The notes: generated from the sequence alone by a model not told the origin. Positions 18,758-28,025 are shown, numbered from the stretch's first letter. The stretch: 48,597 nucleotides of DNA from Spirochaetota bacterium (GCA_026414805.1 JAOAIH010000019.1:1-48597); one strand, 5' to 3'. Translations and numbers: made by a program.

Positions 18758-21700
18758 ATGTTTGCTTCGTTTACTGTTCATCGTCCAGTTGCTGTGATAA
18801 TGGTATTTAGCGCACTGTGCCTTTTCGGTGTTATTTCATTGTTCAACTTACAAATGGATCTTTTGCCACCAATAGAATATCCTGAAATATCAGTTATAAC
18901 CCTCTATCCAGGTGCTTCTCCTTCTGAAGTTGAACAACTCATAACAAAACCTATTGAAGAAGCTGTCAACAGTGTCCCCGGTATAACGCGCATCCGCTCA
19001 GAATCCATTGAAGGGGCTAGTTTGGTAGTTGCAACACTCCAATGGGGAATTAATATCGACTTTGCATTACTTAAAACACGTGAAAAAGTTGACCTTACAA
19101 GAGGAATGTTGCCGCAGGATGTATATAAACCAATTGTAACGCGCTTTGATCCAAATGCACTTCCAGTTATGAATATTGCCATTACCTCTTCACAACTCGA
19201 TAGCAAAGCATTGCGCTATGAAGTTGAAAAAAACATTGTACCCCTGTTTGAACGTATTGACGGTATTGGCAATGCAAAAGTTTCTGGTGGTAAAGTACGC
19301 CAAATAGAAGTACTTGTAAATAGAGACACTATGCATGCATACAATGTAAATCTTCAGGACATTGTTAATGCCATTCAGATATCTCACTACAATTATCCCG
19401 CAGGAACAATTATCGCAGGTGACAAAGAACTTATCATTCGTACCGTAGGTGAATTTAAAAACCTATCTGATATTGAAAGCGTGAGAGTTAAGACTACCAA
19501 AGAAGGCAAACCCATTTTCCTAAAACATATAGCAAAGGTTATTGATGGCTACAAGGAAGTAACAAGTCAATCATTCATCAATGGACATGATTGCATTAAC
19601 CTTTCAATTATTAAAGAATCCGGCAAAAACACTGTAAAGGTGTGCACTAAAGCATTACAACTAGTACAACACATTAACTCAAAGTATACTCATTTGCAAT
19701 GCCAGGTATTTTACGACGGCTCTGAATACATAAAACAGGCAATTTATAATGTTATTTCATCTGCATTGCAGGGATCAGTAATAGCATTTATTGTGCTCTT
19801 GTTTTTTTTGCAAAATCTAATATCTTCATTTGTCATAATCATTGCAATACCTGTTTCATTATGTATTACGTTACTTTTCCTTAATTTATATGGCATATCC
19901 ATTAACATGATGTCATTAGGTGGCATGACGCTTTGTGTCGGTATGCTGATCGACTGTGGTATCGTTATTCTAGAAACAATTAACCAAACCAAGAATCATA
20001 ACTATAGTTTTACACAACGTATACAGGAGGCAATAGTTTCTGTATCCCCGTCCCTAGTCACATCAACGTTGACAAGTGTAGTAATATTTTTACCTCTCAT
20101 CTTAATCAAAGGTATTGCTGGTGCATTGTTTACACAACTTGCCATAACAGTAACTGTTGCCTTAATAGCATCTTTGCTGGTTTCAATTATGCTTATACCT
20201 GCAATTTTTATACTTTTACATAATTTCAAAATTAACAGTACTAACACTAAAGCTTCTAAACTGTTTTACAAACTTTCACATAAGCTCCATACACATATTG
20301 ATGAAATAAACAAAAACTATATTCAAATAGTACAAAAGATTCTACCATCATTAAAAGTTACAAAAATAACTACTATCATTATTCTAACCTTTGGATGTTT
20401 ATCACTGTTGTTTCTAGATAAAAGTCTGATGCCTCACACCACTCAAAAACAATTTCTTATCAGAATAGAAATGCCCCGCGGTACCCCATTATCACACACT
20501 GTAGATTTTTGTTTATTAATTGATTCACTGCTTTCAAAAAATCCTGCTGTCAAAAAAAGGCTAATAAATGCCGGATATAATCCACATGACCATACCGAGT
20601 ACTTTGGCAAAGAAAAAAATACCAATATTGGTGAAATAGCAGTAACCATAGATAGCGATGCTGATGATGCAATTAAATGGTTACGTAAAAATCTACACCA
20701 TTCATCCAGTATAAAAATTGATTACAATACACAAAATCCAGAGCTTTTGCAAGTTTTACCTCTTTCAATGGGTAATATTATATTTGAGTGTACCGGACAA
20801 TCACTTTCAGAAATCGAACAAGCAATCCAGACATTTCTAGAGCATAACAAAGTTATACCAGGAGTTAAGGATATTATTGTTGATGTAAAAAAAGGTAAAC
20901 CAGAAATAGCTATTCATCCTGACAAAGAAAAATTAACTTCGTTTGGGCTAAGCCTCCTTGATGTTGCCTCTACGCTCCATACTGCTTTTTACGGTAGCAC
21001 CGCTGGCAAATACTTTGAGCATGACAATGAATTTGATGTAACTGTTCGATTTGATGCACCTTTTAGAGATAGTATAGACGATATTAATGCTATATTATTA
21101 CATACGCAAAATTCGTTCATACCACTGAAAGAAATAGCAGATGTAAAACAGCAATCTGGATATTCATCAATTACGCGTAAGGATCAGCAACACTATATTG
21201 CGTTTTATGTATTTGTTGATGACGGCTATTCATACTCTTCAATTATTAAAAGTATCAAAAGTCGATGGGAAAATACATTAAAAAATTCATCAGTTTCATT
21301 GAATATTTCCCCTGATATAAAAGAAACACAAGAATCCATACATGATCTTATCGCAATACTTATTCTGTCTATAGTTTTGATTTTTATGATTATTGCTTCA
21401 CAGTTTGAATCACTTTCAATTCCCATGCTTATAATGTCTACAATACCCATATCATTGTGTGGTTCTTCTATCTTTTTGTTTATTACAAACAATTCTTTGA
21501 ATATAATGTCGCTAATGGGTTCAGTTATTCTCATTGGTACCATTGTCAATAATGTCATATTGCTTACTGACACTGTGATTAAGAAATATCAACATTCTGA
21601 ACCAATTATAGAATTCATTATTGCAGCATGTAATTCGCGGTTTTTGTCAATTAGTATGACATCGCTTACTACACTATGCGGATTGCTTCCTCTGGCTTTA

Positions 21701-21832
21701 GGTCTTCAGCAAGGATCAGATCTTCAATCTCCTTTAGCTATTTCAATCATAGGAGGAATGATTATCGGAACATTATTCATAATGGTCGTATACCCCTCTA
21801 TACTATTAGTGTGGTTGCTAAGAAAAAAATGA
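18758..21832 (+). CDS. RND efflux transporter, first pump
   Basis: 1024 residues, normal length for an AcrB/MdtB-type resistance-nodulation-division pump of the inner membrane driven by proton flow. The first transmembrane helix is followed by LLPPIEYPEISVITLYPGAS and KPIEEAVNSVPGI, typical of the porter domain. TM4 has GGMTLCVGMLIDCGIVILET: the first Asp (D399) that carries protons in the family is present, but the neighbouring position, usually Asp or Asn, is Cys. The TM10 region has GSVILIGTIVNNVILLTD. A strong AAAGGGG precedes the ATG. The stop overlaps the start of the second pump (ATGA), so the two are coupled and may work as a mixed trimer or as parallel pumps. Substrate not predictable. 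Confidence 0.92.
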   Translation: MFASFTVHRPVAVIMVFSALCLFGVISLFNLQMDLLPPIEYPEISVITLYPGASPSEVEQLITKPIEEAVNSVPGITRIRSESIEGASLVVATLQWGINIDFALLKTREKVDLTRGMLPQDVYKPIVTRFDPNALPVMNIAITSSQLDSKALRYEVEKNIVPLFERIDGIGNAKVSGGKVRQIEVLVNRDTMHAYNVNLQDIVNAIQISHYNYPAGTIIAGDKELIIRTVGEFKNLSDIESVRVKTTKEGKPIFLKHIAKVIDGYKEVTSQSFINGHDCINLSIIKESGKNTVKVCTKALQLVQHINSKYTHLQCQVFYDGSEYIKQAIYNVISSALQGSVIAFIVLLFFLQNLISSFVIIIAIPVSLCITLLFLNLYGISINMMSLGGMTLCVGMLIDCGIVILETINQTKNHNYSFTQRIQEAIVSVSPSLVTSTLTSVVIFLPLILIKGIAGALFTQLAITVTVALIASLLVSIMLIPAIFILLHNFKINSTNTKASKLFYKLSHKLHTHIDEINKNYIQIVQKILPSLKVTKITTIIILTFGCLSLLFLDKSLMPHTTQKQFLIRIEMPRGTPLSHTVDFCLLIDSLLSKNPAVKKRLINAGYNPHDHTEYFGKEKNTNIGEIAVTIDSDADDAIKWLRKNLHHSSSIKIDYNTQNPELLQVLPLSMGNIIFECTGQSLSEIEQAIQTFLEHNKVIPGVKDIIVDVKKGKPEIAIHPDKEKLTSFGLSLLDVASTLHTAFYGSTAGKYFEHDNEFDVTVRFDAPFRDSIDDINAILLHTQNSFIPLKEIADVKQQSGYSSITRKDQQHYIAFYVFVDDGYSYSSIIKSIKSRWENTLKNSSVSLNISPDIKETQESIHDLIAILILSIVLIFMIIASQFESLSIPMLIMSTIPISLCGSSIFLFITNNSLNIMSLMGSVILIGTIVNNVILLTDTVIKKYQHSEPIIEFIIAACNSRFLSISMTSLTTLCGLLPLALGLQQGSDLQSPLAISIIGGMIIGTLFIMVVYPSILLVWLLRKK

Positions 21833-24800
21833 AGACTATTGAACTATTTGTTTCACGAAAACTAACAACATTATTTATACTAATTGGTATTATAGGGTTA
21901 GGAATATTTTCGTATAGCCGGATTCCTTCTGCACTTTTCCCTGATTTGGATACAAAGGGGATTTCCATTGTTATCCGTTACCCCGGGCAATCACCTTATA
22001 AAATTGAAGAAATCATAACTAAACCAATTGAAAACGCTGTTAGCACTATTGGCGGTATAGAACAGATCATATCCTCAAGTGAGGACAATCAATCCCGTAT
22101 TTATATCTACTTTGAGTACGATGTTGATATCGGGTTTAAAGCTTATGAGGTACGTGAGAAAATTGAACCTGTTCGTGCATCTTTCCCACGCGATGTGAAT
22201 GAACCAGAAGTATATTTGCACAGCAATGAGTACTCACCTGCTATAATTGTAAGTCTTTCAAGCAATAACTATTCACTCAATCAACTGCGTGAGATTGCTG
22301 AAAAAAATATAAAAAAGCAAATAGAACACATTGATGGCATATCACGAATTGAAATAGCAGGCGGAGCCAAACGTGAGATTAATATCACTTGCGACAACAA
22401 TTATATGCTAGCTCACTCTATCTCGTTAGAGCAAATAGTTAATGCTATCCAGAACAACAATTTTATATCATCGATTGGTATGCTCCATACTACATCACAT
22501 GACTATACAATAATATTAAATAGCAAATTTTCTTCCATTAACGATATTTCATCTCTGCCAATTTTAATTCCACAATCCCAGACCACCATTCTTCTGTCAC
22601 ATTTTGGTACCATTAATAATTACGCTTCGCAAAAAGAATCAATTACACGATACAATGGGAGTGAGCATATTTCACTCTACATATATAAATCATCCATTGC
22701 TAACCCTTTGACACTATCACATAATGTAGAATCATTAATACATTCTATATATCTTCCTGATGTACAATGTACTATCATCTACAACGAAGCAAATGAAATA
22801 CAAAAGGTATTACGTAACCTGTATGTAAGTTGTATTTTAGGAACTATACTAACAATAATTATACTATCAGCATTTTTAAAAAGTCTTCGTCTATCATTCC
22901 CTGCTATTATTGCCATACCTTTTTGTCTTATGGGTATTGGTATATATCTTTATGCAAAAAACTCTTCGCTCAACATTATTACTCTATCAGGGATTGCCAT
23001 TGCTATTGGTATGGTTGTAGATAACAGCATAATAACAATAGAACACATAACAAATAAAACCAAAAATATTAATATCCCAACGGTCGTGCAATCAACAGAA
23101 GAAATTTCAAAAGCACTGCTTGCTTCAAGTCTTACAACAATTGTTGTGTTTATCCCATTCATTTTATTAAAGCAAAAGAACACTGCTACATACATAGAAC
23201 TTTCAGGAGTTGTTATTGCAGGAATTCTAGCTTCATTTATTGTTGCTATCATATTTGTCCCATGGTTGCTCGTTCACGGCATTTCAATTCCAATTCATGT
23301 TATACCCGTTCAGATTATATCCATATTATATTTCTCTATACCAGAGTATATTCAAAAAAATAAATATTTAAGAAACTTCATCGTACAGTATAAAAAAGTA
23401 CATATTAAATATTATTATACAGCAGTAGTTCAACATGCCTTTTCACATAAAAAAACATTATTACTATGTTTTGTTGGTTTTGCCATCAGTACAATCATTC
23501 CTGCCAGCCATCTTCACTTTGAACAGTTTTCGTTTAGTCAGCAAAATAAAGTATTTGCAAGGCTTGAATTACCTTCTGGAAGCTCGCTTGAGGCAACAAC
23601 TGTAGCTGCAACGATTATTGAGGACCAATGTAAGGCATTACCATTTATTGCAGATATATCAACACGTATTGAGCCATCACATGCTGATTTTATCTTTACA
23701 CTTAATGAGCCAGTATATATTAATTCACTGCAATCGACTATAAAGGTACCTCACAATGCATCGTTATTATTTACTCAGAGCACAGGTGATATTAATAATG
23801 AAATAGAGATTGTGATTAAGGGCAGTGATGTAGCAGTTATTCGTTCTATTGCAAAAGCTCTTTCTAAAAAAATTTTATCCACAACCCTTGTAAAAGATAT
23901 CATCTATCATTTCAAAGAAGAACGCCCACAGATTTCAGTAGAATTTGATCACATTTCCTGTGCAGAACATGGTATACCAATAGCGTTTGCAGGTAATTAC
24001 ATCCGTAGCGCATTCTATGGCCCTGTTATTTCTAAATATATTGAAAACGGTGAGATAGATATTCGCTGCAGTTCAAAAAAGCCTATTGATATTGAAAATG
24101 ACATTGCTGCACTTAAATTACCATATCATGATAAAATCATAGCTTTAAAACAAATTGCCAGTATCAAACCATCTTCTACCATTACCACACTCTGGCACTA
24201 TGACAAGATGCGTGCAGAAACTATAAGTATTATTCCAAATACCAATTCACAGAATAAACTTGAATATACATTATATGACATTATTAAGAGTATGAAAATT
24301 CCTGATGGATATTACATTGAATTTAGTAAAGCTTACACCAAACAAAAGGAAACAAAATATTATATCGCTTTTTATATTATCATTGCTGTGATAGCTACTT
24401 ACTTAGTATTGGGTTTTATTTTTGAATCATTTATTCTTCCATTTATTGTGATGATATCTATCCCCTTTTCCTGGATATGCGCTATCTGGGTTGTATATAT
24501 TTACGGTGCACCGTTAAACACAGTAACAGCTTTAGGATTGATTGTACTTACTGGTACTGTTGTAAATAATTCTATTTTACTGATAGATAGTTATAGTAAT
24601 GAGCTGAGTAAGAAAGGAGCAACTCTTTCAATACAGGATTACATATATCTTTCATTACAGCGATTCCGCCCCATGCTTATGACCACCTTAACGACAGTAT
24701 CTGGGCTTATTCCTCTATTGTTTGCTGGTGACGGCAATAGTCTATGGCAGGGTTTTGCAATTGCGATAATTGCAGGGTTATGCACAACTCTTGCAGTAAT

Positions 24801-24894
24801 TATAATTATTACGCCCGTGATGTTTGATGTAACCTGTAAAATCTGCCGAAGGAGGGACTCGAACCCTCATGGAGTTGCCCCCGGCGGATTTTGA
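21829..24894 (+). CDS. RND efflux transporter, second pump (C-terminus runs into antisense tRNA)
   Basis: 1021 residues from ATG 21829, which overlaps the stop of the first pump. Upstream in-frame starts lie inside that gene and are not credible. Porter-domain signatures are present (SALFPDLDTKGISIVIRYPG, KPIENAVSTIGGI). TM4 carries IAIGMVVDNSIITIEH with D398 and N399, the common D-N form, and the TM10 region has GLIVLTGTVVNNSILLID. It is divergent from the first pump, so this is not a recent duplicate. The last 17 residues (after about VTCKIC) are encoded by the complement of the tRNA-Leu gene, and the stop TGA lies within the tRNA. The natural C-terminus has therefore probably been extended by read-through into the tRNA. 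Confidence 0.9.
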   Translation: MKTIELFVSRKLTTLFILIGIIGLGIFSYSRIPSALFPDLDTKGISIVIRYPGQSPYKIEEIITKPIENAVSTIGGIEQIISSSEDNQSRIYIYFEYDVDIGFKAYEVREKIEPVRASFPRDVNEPEVYLHSNEYSPAIIVSLSSNNYSLNQLREIAEKNIKKQIEHIDGISRIEIAGGAKREINITCDNNYMLAHSISLEQIVNAIQNNNFISSIGMLHTTSHDYTIILNSKFSSINDISSLPILIPQSQTTILLSHFGTINNYASQKESITRYNGSEHISLYIYKSSIANPLTLSHNVESLIHSIYLPDVQCTIIYNEANEIQKVLRNLYVSCILGTILTIIILSAFLKSLRLSFPAIIAIPFCLMGIGIYLYAKNSSLNIITLSGIAIAIGMVVDNSIITIEHITNKTKNINIPTVVQSTEEISKALLASSLTTIVVFIPFILLKQKNTATYIELSGVVIAGILASFIVAIIFVPWLLVHGISIPIHVIPVQIISILYFSIPEYIQKNKYLRNFIVQYKKVHIKYYYTAVVQHAFSHKKTLLLCFVGFAISTIIPASHLHFEQFSFSQQNKVFARLELPSGSSLEATTVAATIIEDQCKALPFIADISTRIEPSHADFIFTLNEPVYINSLQSTIKVPHNASLLFTQSTGDINNEIEIVIKGSDVAVIRSIAKALSKKILSTTLVKDIIYHFKEERPQISVEFDHISCAEHGIPIAFAGNYIRSAFYGPVISKYIENGEIDIRCSSKKPIDIENDIAALKLPYHDKIIALKQIASIKPSSTITTLWHYDKMRAETISIIPNTNSQNKLEYTLYDIIKSMKIPDGYYIEFSKAYTKQKETKYYIAFYIIIAVIATYLVLGFIFESFILPFIVMISIPFSWICAIWVVYIYGAPLNTVTALGLIVLTGTVVNNSILLIDSYSNELSKKGATLSIQDYIYLSLQRFRPMLMTTLTTVSGLIPLLFAGDGNSLWQGFAIAIIAGLCTTLAVIIIITPVMFDVTCKICRRRDSNPHGVAPGGF

Positions 24895-24927
24895 GTCCGC
24901 TGCGTCTACCAATTCCACCACTTCGGC
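24844..24927 (-). tRNA. tRNA-Leu (anticodon CAA)
   Basis: Reading the minus strand: acceptor GCCGAAG pairs with CTTCGGC, followed by discriminator A. A D-arm with GGTAGACGC follows. The anticodon stem GCGGA/TCCGC closes the loop CTCAAAA, giving anticodon CAA (leucine, codon UUG). A long class II variable arm and a T-arm GAGGG-TTCGAGT-CCCTC complete the fold. Length 84. CCA is not encoded, so the 3' end must be added, fitting the nucleotidyltransferase gene in this window. It lies 15 bases downstream of the thioesterase gene on the same strand and overlaps the second RND gene on the opposite strand by 51 bases. Confidence 0.96.
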
Positions 24928-24942
24928 ATAAAAACTTTTACG

Positions 24943-25359
24943 TTATTCTGGTTGAGGTATTTCTTCTACTTCAATATATTTAGCTTTTGCACGGGCTACT
25001 ATCTTACCCATTTCGTTTTCAATCTCAGCCCTGTTTTCAATGACTCGTTTATTCTTCTTAACAAACCAGCCACGGATATAGAGGTTTTCTTCAATAAACG
25101 CTGGTTGAAGATACCGAATGGTTATCTCACCCGTCAACGCAATATATTCCATATATTTATTTACAGTCATCATAGTTTCATCAAGTACGCTTGCTATGAT
25201 GCCTGCATGAATAATATTTGGAGGACCCTCTAATGTTTGATCTGCTTTAAATTCACCGTATGCCGTTTTTGTGTCAGGATCAAACTTAAGGTGAAGTTTT
25301 AAACCTCTTTCGTTAGATTTTCCACAACCAAAGCATGTTTTATCTTCAAACTCGATCAT
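24943..25359 (-). CDS. PaaI-type hotdog-fold thioesterase
   Basis: 138 residues. The N-terminus has CFGCGKSNERGLKLHLKF, common in this branch of hotdog enzymes. The core signature is PPNIIHAGIIASVLDETMM (about residues 46-64), in which the HAG...DE segment forms the central helix and active site of PaaI/YdiI-like acyl-CoA thioesterases. The substrate is unknown; short or aromatic acyl-CoAs are usual for the family. No clear Shine-Dalgarno precedes the ATG. TTGACA on the same strand (25390-25395) would place the transcript start only a few bases before the ATG, so the message may be nearly leaderless. The tRNA-Leu follows closely and may be co-transcribed. Confidence 0.82.
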   Translation of the reverse strand: MIEFEDKTCFGCGKSNERGLKLHLKFDPDTKTAYGEFKADQTLEGPPNIIHAGIIASVLDETMMTVNKYMEYIALTGEITIRYLQPAFIEENLYIRGWFVKKNKRVIENRAEIENEMGKIVARAKAKYIEVEEIPQPE

Positions 25360-25488
25360 AGTGGCATATTTTTAAAATCAGTATATAAATGTCAAGAAAT
25401 TTTCAACTTATTGAGCATTTACTCACAAAAAAACGGTGTTATGTGACCAACTATTACCTTTTTGCCCATGTAGCGTTTGCTACGGTAT

Positions 25489-25770
25489 CTACCTGCTCTC
25501 ATTTTTTATTTTATCCATTAATAAATCTATTTCGTCCTGATCCAGCCATTCGTCAACATGCTCTGGCATGGCGTCAGTAGTCATCATGTACATTTCTAAT
25601 GCCATTACGAGCTCTTCTTTGGTCAATACCCCCATAGTTACAAGAATTTCGCCAATAAGACGTTCGGGATTATCGCGTTGCAACTCCAATGCTTCCTTTA
25701 GCTGCTCTTCAGAAATAATTCCATTCTCAACCAAAAACGTCCCAACTTTTTTGTCATTTTTATTATTCAT
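25489..25770 (-). CDS. Small stand-alone MshEN/GspE N-terminal-domain protein
   Basis: 93 residues. Two helical motifs of the GspE/MshE N-terminal kind are visible: KKVGTFLVENGIISEEQLKEAL (residues 7-28) and ERLIGEILVTMGVLTKEELV (36-55), the LG-x-L/ILV...G-x-(I/L)(S/T)-x-E-x-L pattern. In type II secretion and type IV pilus ATPases this domain can bind c-di-GMP, but here no ATPase domain follows. The C-terminus is acidic (VDEWLDQDEIDLLMDKIKNE). Whether it binds a nucleotide cannot be told from the sequence. A promoter with good -35 and -10 lies just upstream. It is separated from the thioesterase gene by about 130 bases. Confidence 0.75.
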   Translation of the reverse strand: MNNKNDKKVGTFLVENGIISEEQLKEALELQRDNPERLIGEILVTMGVLTKEELVMALEMYMMTTDAMPEHVDEWLDQDEIDLLMDKIKNESR

Positions 25771-25799
25771 ATTTAGTTCACTATCATTGTATTTTTTTA

Positions 25800-25828
25800 A
25801 TATTAATATTAAAAATTTAATAAGTCAA
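25800..25828 (-). promoter_or_regulatory. Promoter of the MshEN-domain gene
   Basis: On the minus strand TTGACT (25823-25828), 17 bases, then TAATAT (25800-25805). The predicted start lies about 20-25 bases before the ATG at 25770. The region is AT-rich but both boxes and the spacing are good. Confidence 0.42.
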
Positions 25829-25919
25829 GCTAAAAAATTTTTGTTTAGAGCTATCGCCCGTATAAAAAGTATTTGCAAACATATCAATGGTCTGCACTAT
25901 TGTGTATACTATATATTGT

Positions 25920-26501
25920 ATGCTAACAAAACGATTTTACATACTGGTTATTCTTCTTTGTATTCCATTGATTGCTGCACGGCAAACTGCTACATTTGTT
26001 GGTGTTGCTATCTGCAAGAAATGCCATGAATCCGACGCTATTGGCAATCAGTATAAATCCTGGCAGCAATCGCCCCATTCTAAGGCATATTTACTTTTAA
26101 AACAGGAAAAAGCGTTAGCTTTAGCAAAAGCATTATCAATTGAAAACCCTGCTTTTCATGAACAATGTGTCAAATGCCACACTACTGGTTCAGGAAAAAA
26201 TCCCGCTATCTATGAAGATGGCGTTGGGTGCGAATCATGCCATGGACCTGGCAGTATATACAATAGCTATGAAAATCATGTTGCCTTGGGTAACAGGGAT
26301 GTCGCATATAAAAAAGCAGTATCATTGGGGATGTACCCAATACTTGGAACAGATGGGATCAAGGCCAGGGAAAAAGTGTGCAGGAGCTGCCACAATGAAA
26401 AACGCCCCTGCTACCCCAAAGACCCTGCAGAACAACAACATCAGTATCTTCCTTTGCAGTTAATAGCTGACTTTGCGTTTCCCCATCGTCTCCGCAGATA
26501 A
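25920..26501 (+). CDS. Tetraheme c-type cytochrome (cytochrome c554-like)
   Basis: 193 residues from ATG 25920, chosen because it starts directly with a signal peptide (MLTKRFYILVILLCIPLIAA); another in-frame start at 25887 adds 11 unlikely residues. Neither has a good Shine-Dalgarno. Four CxxCH heme sites are visible: CKKCH (32), CVKCH (83), CESCH (104) and CRSCH (154). SWQQSPHSKAY after the first heme is the usual distal-ligand motif of the c554/NrfB-like multiheme group. It should be a periplasmic electron carrier; partner and substrate are unknown. The gene stands alone, convergent with the next minus-strand gene and only three bases from it. Confidence 0.88.
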   Translation: MLTKRFYILVILLCIPLIAARQTATFVGVAICKKCHESDAIGNQYKSWQQSPHSKAYLLLKQEKALALAKALSIENPAFHEQCVKCHTTGSGKNPAIYEDGVGCESCHGPGSIYNSYENHVALGNRDVAYKKAVSLGMYPILGTDGIKAREKVCRSCHNEKRPCYPKDPAEQQHQYLPLQLIADFAFPHRLRR

Positions 26502-26504
26502 TAT

Positions 26505-27416
26505 CTATTTAGAAACCATCCAGCTAAAAGCCTTTGCGCGTGCATGTAGCCTTTCAAGCATCCGTATATCGTCACCTAATGCGTCCTCCATTTCACTGTT
26601 AACGATCGATGGTGTGTCAAACAAGGTCGTTCCTGCTTCCATGTACCACTGTCGCAAACTACCACGGTATGATGTTGTGATGATGTGCATACCTGAGTTT
26701 TCATATAACCTGTATATATATGAATGTAACTGCTGTGTAAATAATAACTTTACCAACATCACATACACTTCTTCCAGTGTATAGATTACTTTAGCTATCC
26801 GGTTAAGCTTTATAATATCATGAATGTAGATATCCTGATCATCACTTTTGTAGAGCGCAATAGCATTTTTTTTAGGAAGCATACCTCCAATATATTTTTT
26901 GGCAATTGATTCTGTGCTTACCTGTGAACAATTAATACATAAAATGTCAGCTACATCTGCAGTATTGCAACATGCCTCTAAATCAGGGTACTCAACAGCA
27001 GTGTATCCAAACTTTTTTATTATGGTCGATAGCCCAAAACGATTAGCCTGATTGCTGTCAACAATACCAACACTCCCCCCTGCAATTCCAGTAAACATTT
27101 CGCTATAGGCTGCAATATAGTTGCATTCAGAAATATCAAATGCAGCAACTATTCCCGATTGCAAAAGTGTTTTTGTATTAATAGAGCCAGTATCAGAATA
27201 TATGCACACACAGCCAATATTACGCTGTATAATCTCTGGAAGATGTTTGTGCAGTTGATTGATGTAATCAATATCACACACAATGGTTGCATTATCATTG
27301 AGTGTTTGTAACAGCCTTGCTATATCTTCACACTGTTCACATGCATCAGCAATAGACAGTGTAGCTATCGCACTCTTTATTTGTGGGTTGTCACTTACAA
27401 TATAATATTTATGCAT
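26505..27416 (-). CDS. Protein with two degenerate receiver-like domains
   Basis: 303 residues from ATG 27416; a TTG at 27461 is also in frame, and neither start has a clear Shine-Dalgarno. The first part (MHKYYIVSDNPQIKSAI, ATIVCDIDY, GCVCIYSD) looks like a receiver domain that kept the fold but not the acidic pocket. A second similar unit begins near residue 120 (GGSVGIVDSNQANRFGL, then ADILCINC and KKNAIALYKS). The C-terminal 90 residues are helical and unrecognised, ending MLERLHARAKAFSWMVSK. The phosphorylatable Asp is not obvious in either unit. It lies just downstream of an MCP remnant and an intact MCP on the same strand, so it is probably part of that signalling locus. Family assignment is tentative. 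Confidence 0.55.
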   Translation of the reverse strand: MHKYYIVSDNPQIKSAIATLSIADACEQCEDIARLLQTLNDNATIVCDIDYINQLHKHLPEIIQRNIGCVCIYSDTGSINTKTLLQSGIVAAFDISECNYIAAYSEMFTGIAGGSVGIVDSNQANRFGLSTIIKKFGYTAVEYPDLEACCNTADVADILCINCSQVSTESIAKKYIGGMLPKKNAIALYKSDDQDIYIHDIIKLNRIAKVIYTLEEVYVMLVKLLFTQQLHSYIYRLYENSGMHIITTSYRGSLRQWYMEAGTTLFDTPSIVNSEMEDALGDDIRMLERLHARAKAFSWMVSK

Positions 27417-27447
27417 GGTATTATGGTCTATTATATTACACACTATG

Positions 27448-28025
27448 TTATGATATTTCAATTGCAGCTACATTTTGCCTCAATACATAGGACATGAAAA
27501 GTATTGATTCTGAGCTTTCAGCCAGGCTTAACGCCCCAGATGCATTGGCTTGCGTCAGCTCGTTTATTCCGGAAATGGACTTAACAATCTCAGCGGAAGC
27601 ATTTTTCTGTTCTTCAGATGCATTGCGTATTTCTTCAGCTCTTGTTTTAACCTCTTTTGATGTTTTCATAACAAGTGCATTGACTGATGATTGCTGCATA
27701 TTAAGAACAATCCCTTCATTGTGTGCCATAGTGCCAAAATTAACAAGCAGCCCCAACGCAATTACAGTGCCAGTAACAGAAACATTTGCCGCAATGTAGT
27801 ATTTACCGTTTGACCGAAGAATTATCGCAACAACAAGAAATCCTAAAATTACTACAAGCACAACATTAATGAGTGATAGTAAAGAGCTACTACATTTTGT
27901 AAAAAAAGAAACAGTGTTACAAGTCCACTGCAGATAATTAAGAAATACGGTAAAGTCTTAGCACACAATTGTAAAATAAATGATGAATCTATGTAACTTT
28001 TTGTAATTGTGTGTAAAACATTCAT
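27448..28025 (-). pseudogene. Frameshifted, shortened methyl-accepting chemotaxis-type protein
   Basis: Two reading frames join into one protein. The first runs from ATG 28025 to TAG at 27852 (57 residues). The second is open before 27861 and ends at 27448. The break lies at or near a run of seven T on this strand (27901-27907); one more T would restore a 192-residue protein. It would have three or four membrane helices (TLPYFLIICSGLVTLFLF; NVVLVVILGFLVVAIILR; YYIAANVSVTGTVIALGLLV) and then EEIRNASEEQKNASAEIVK and ISGINELTQANASGALSLAE, which match the C-terminal helix of MCPs. The signalling hairpin tip is missing, so it is either a decayed MCP or an unusual short form. A sequencing error in the T-run would explain the frameshift but not the missing hairpin. 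Confidence 0.65.

Noticed and set aside
25390-25395. TTGACA upstream of the thioesterase gene as a full promoter
   Set aside because: The -35 is exact, but no acceptable -10 is found at 16-18 bases; mentioned only in the gene entry.
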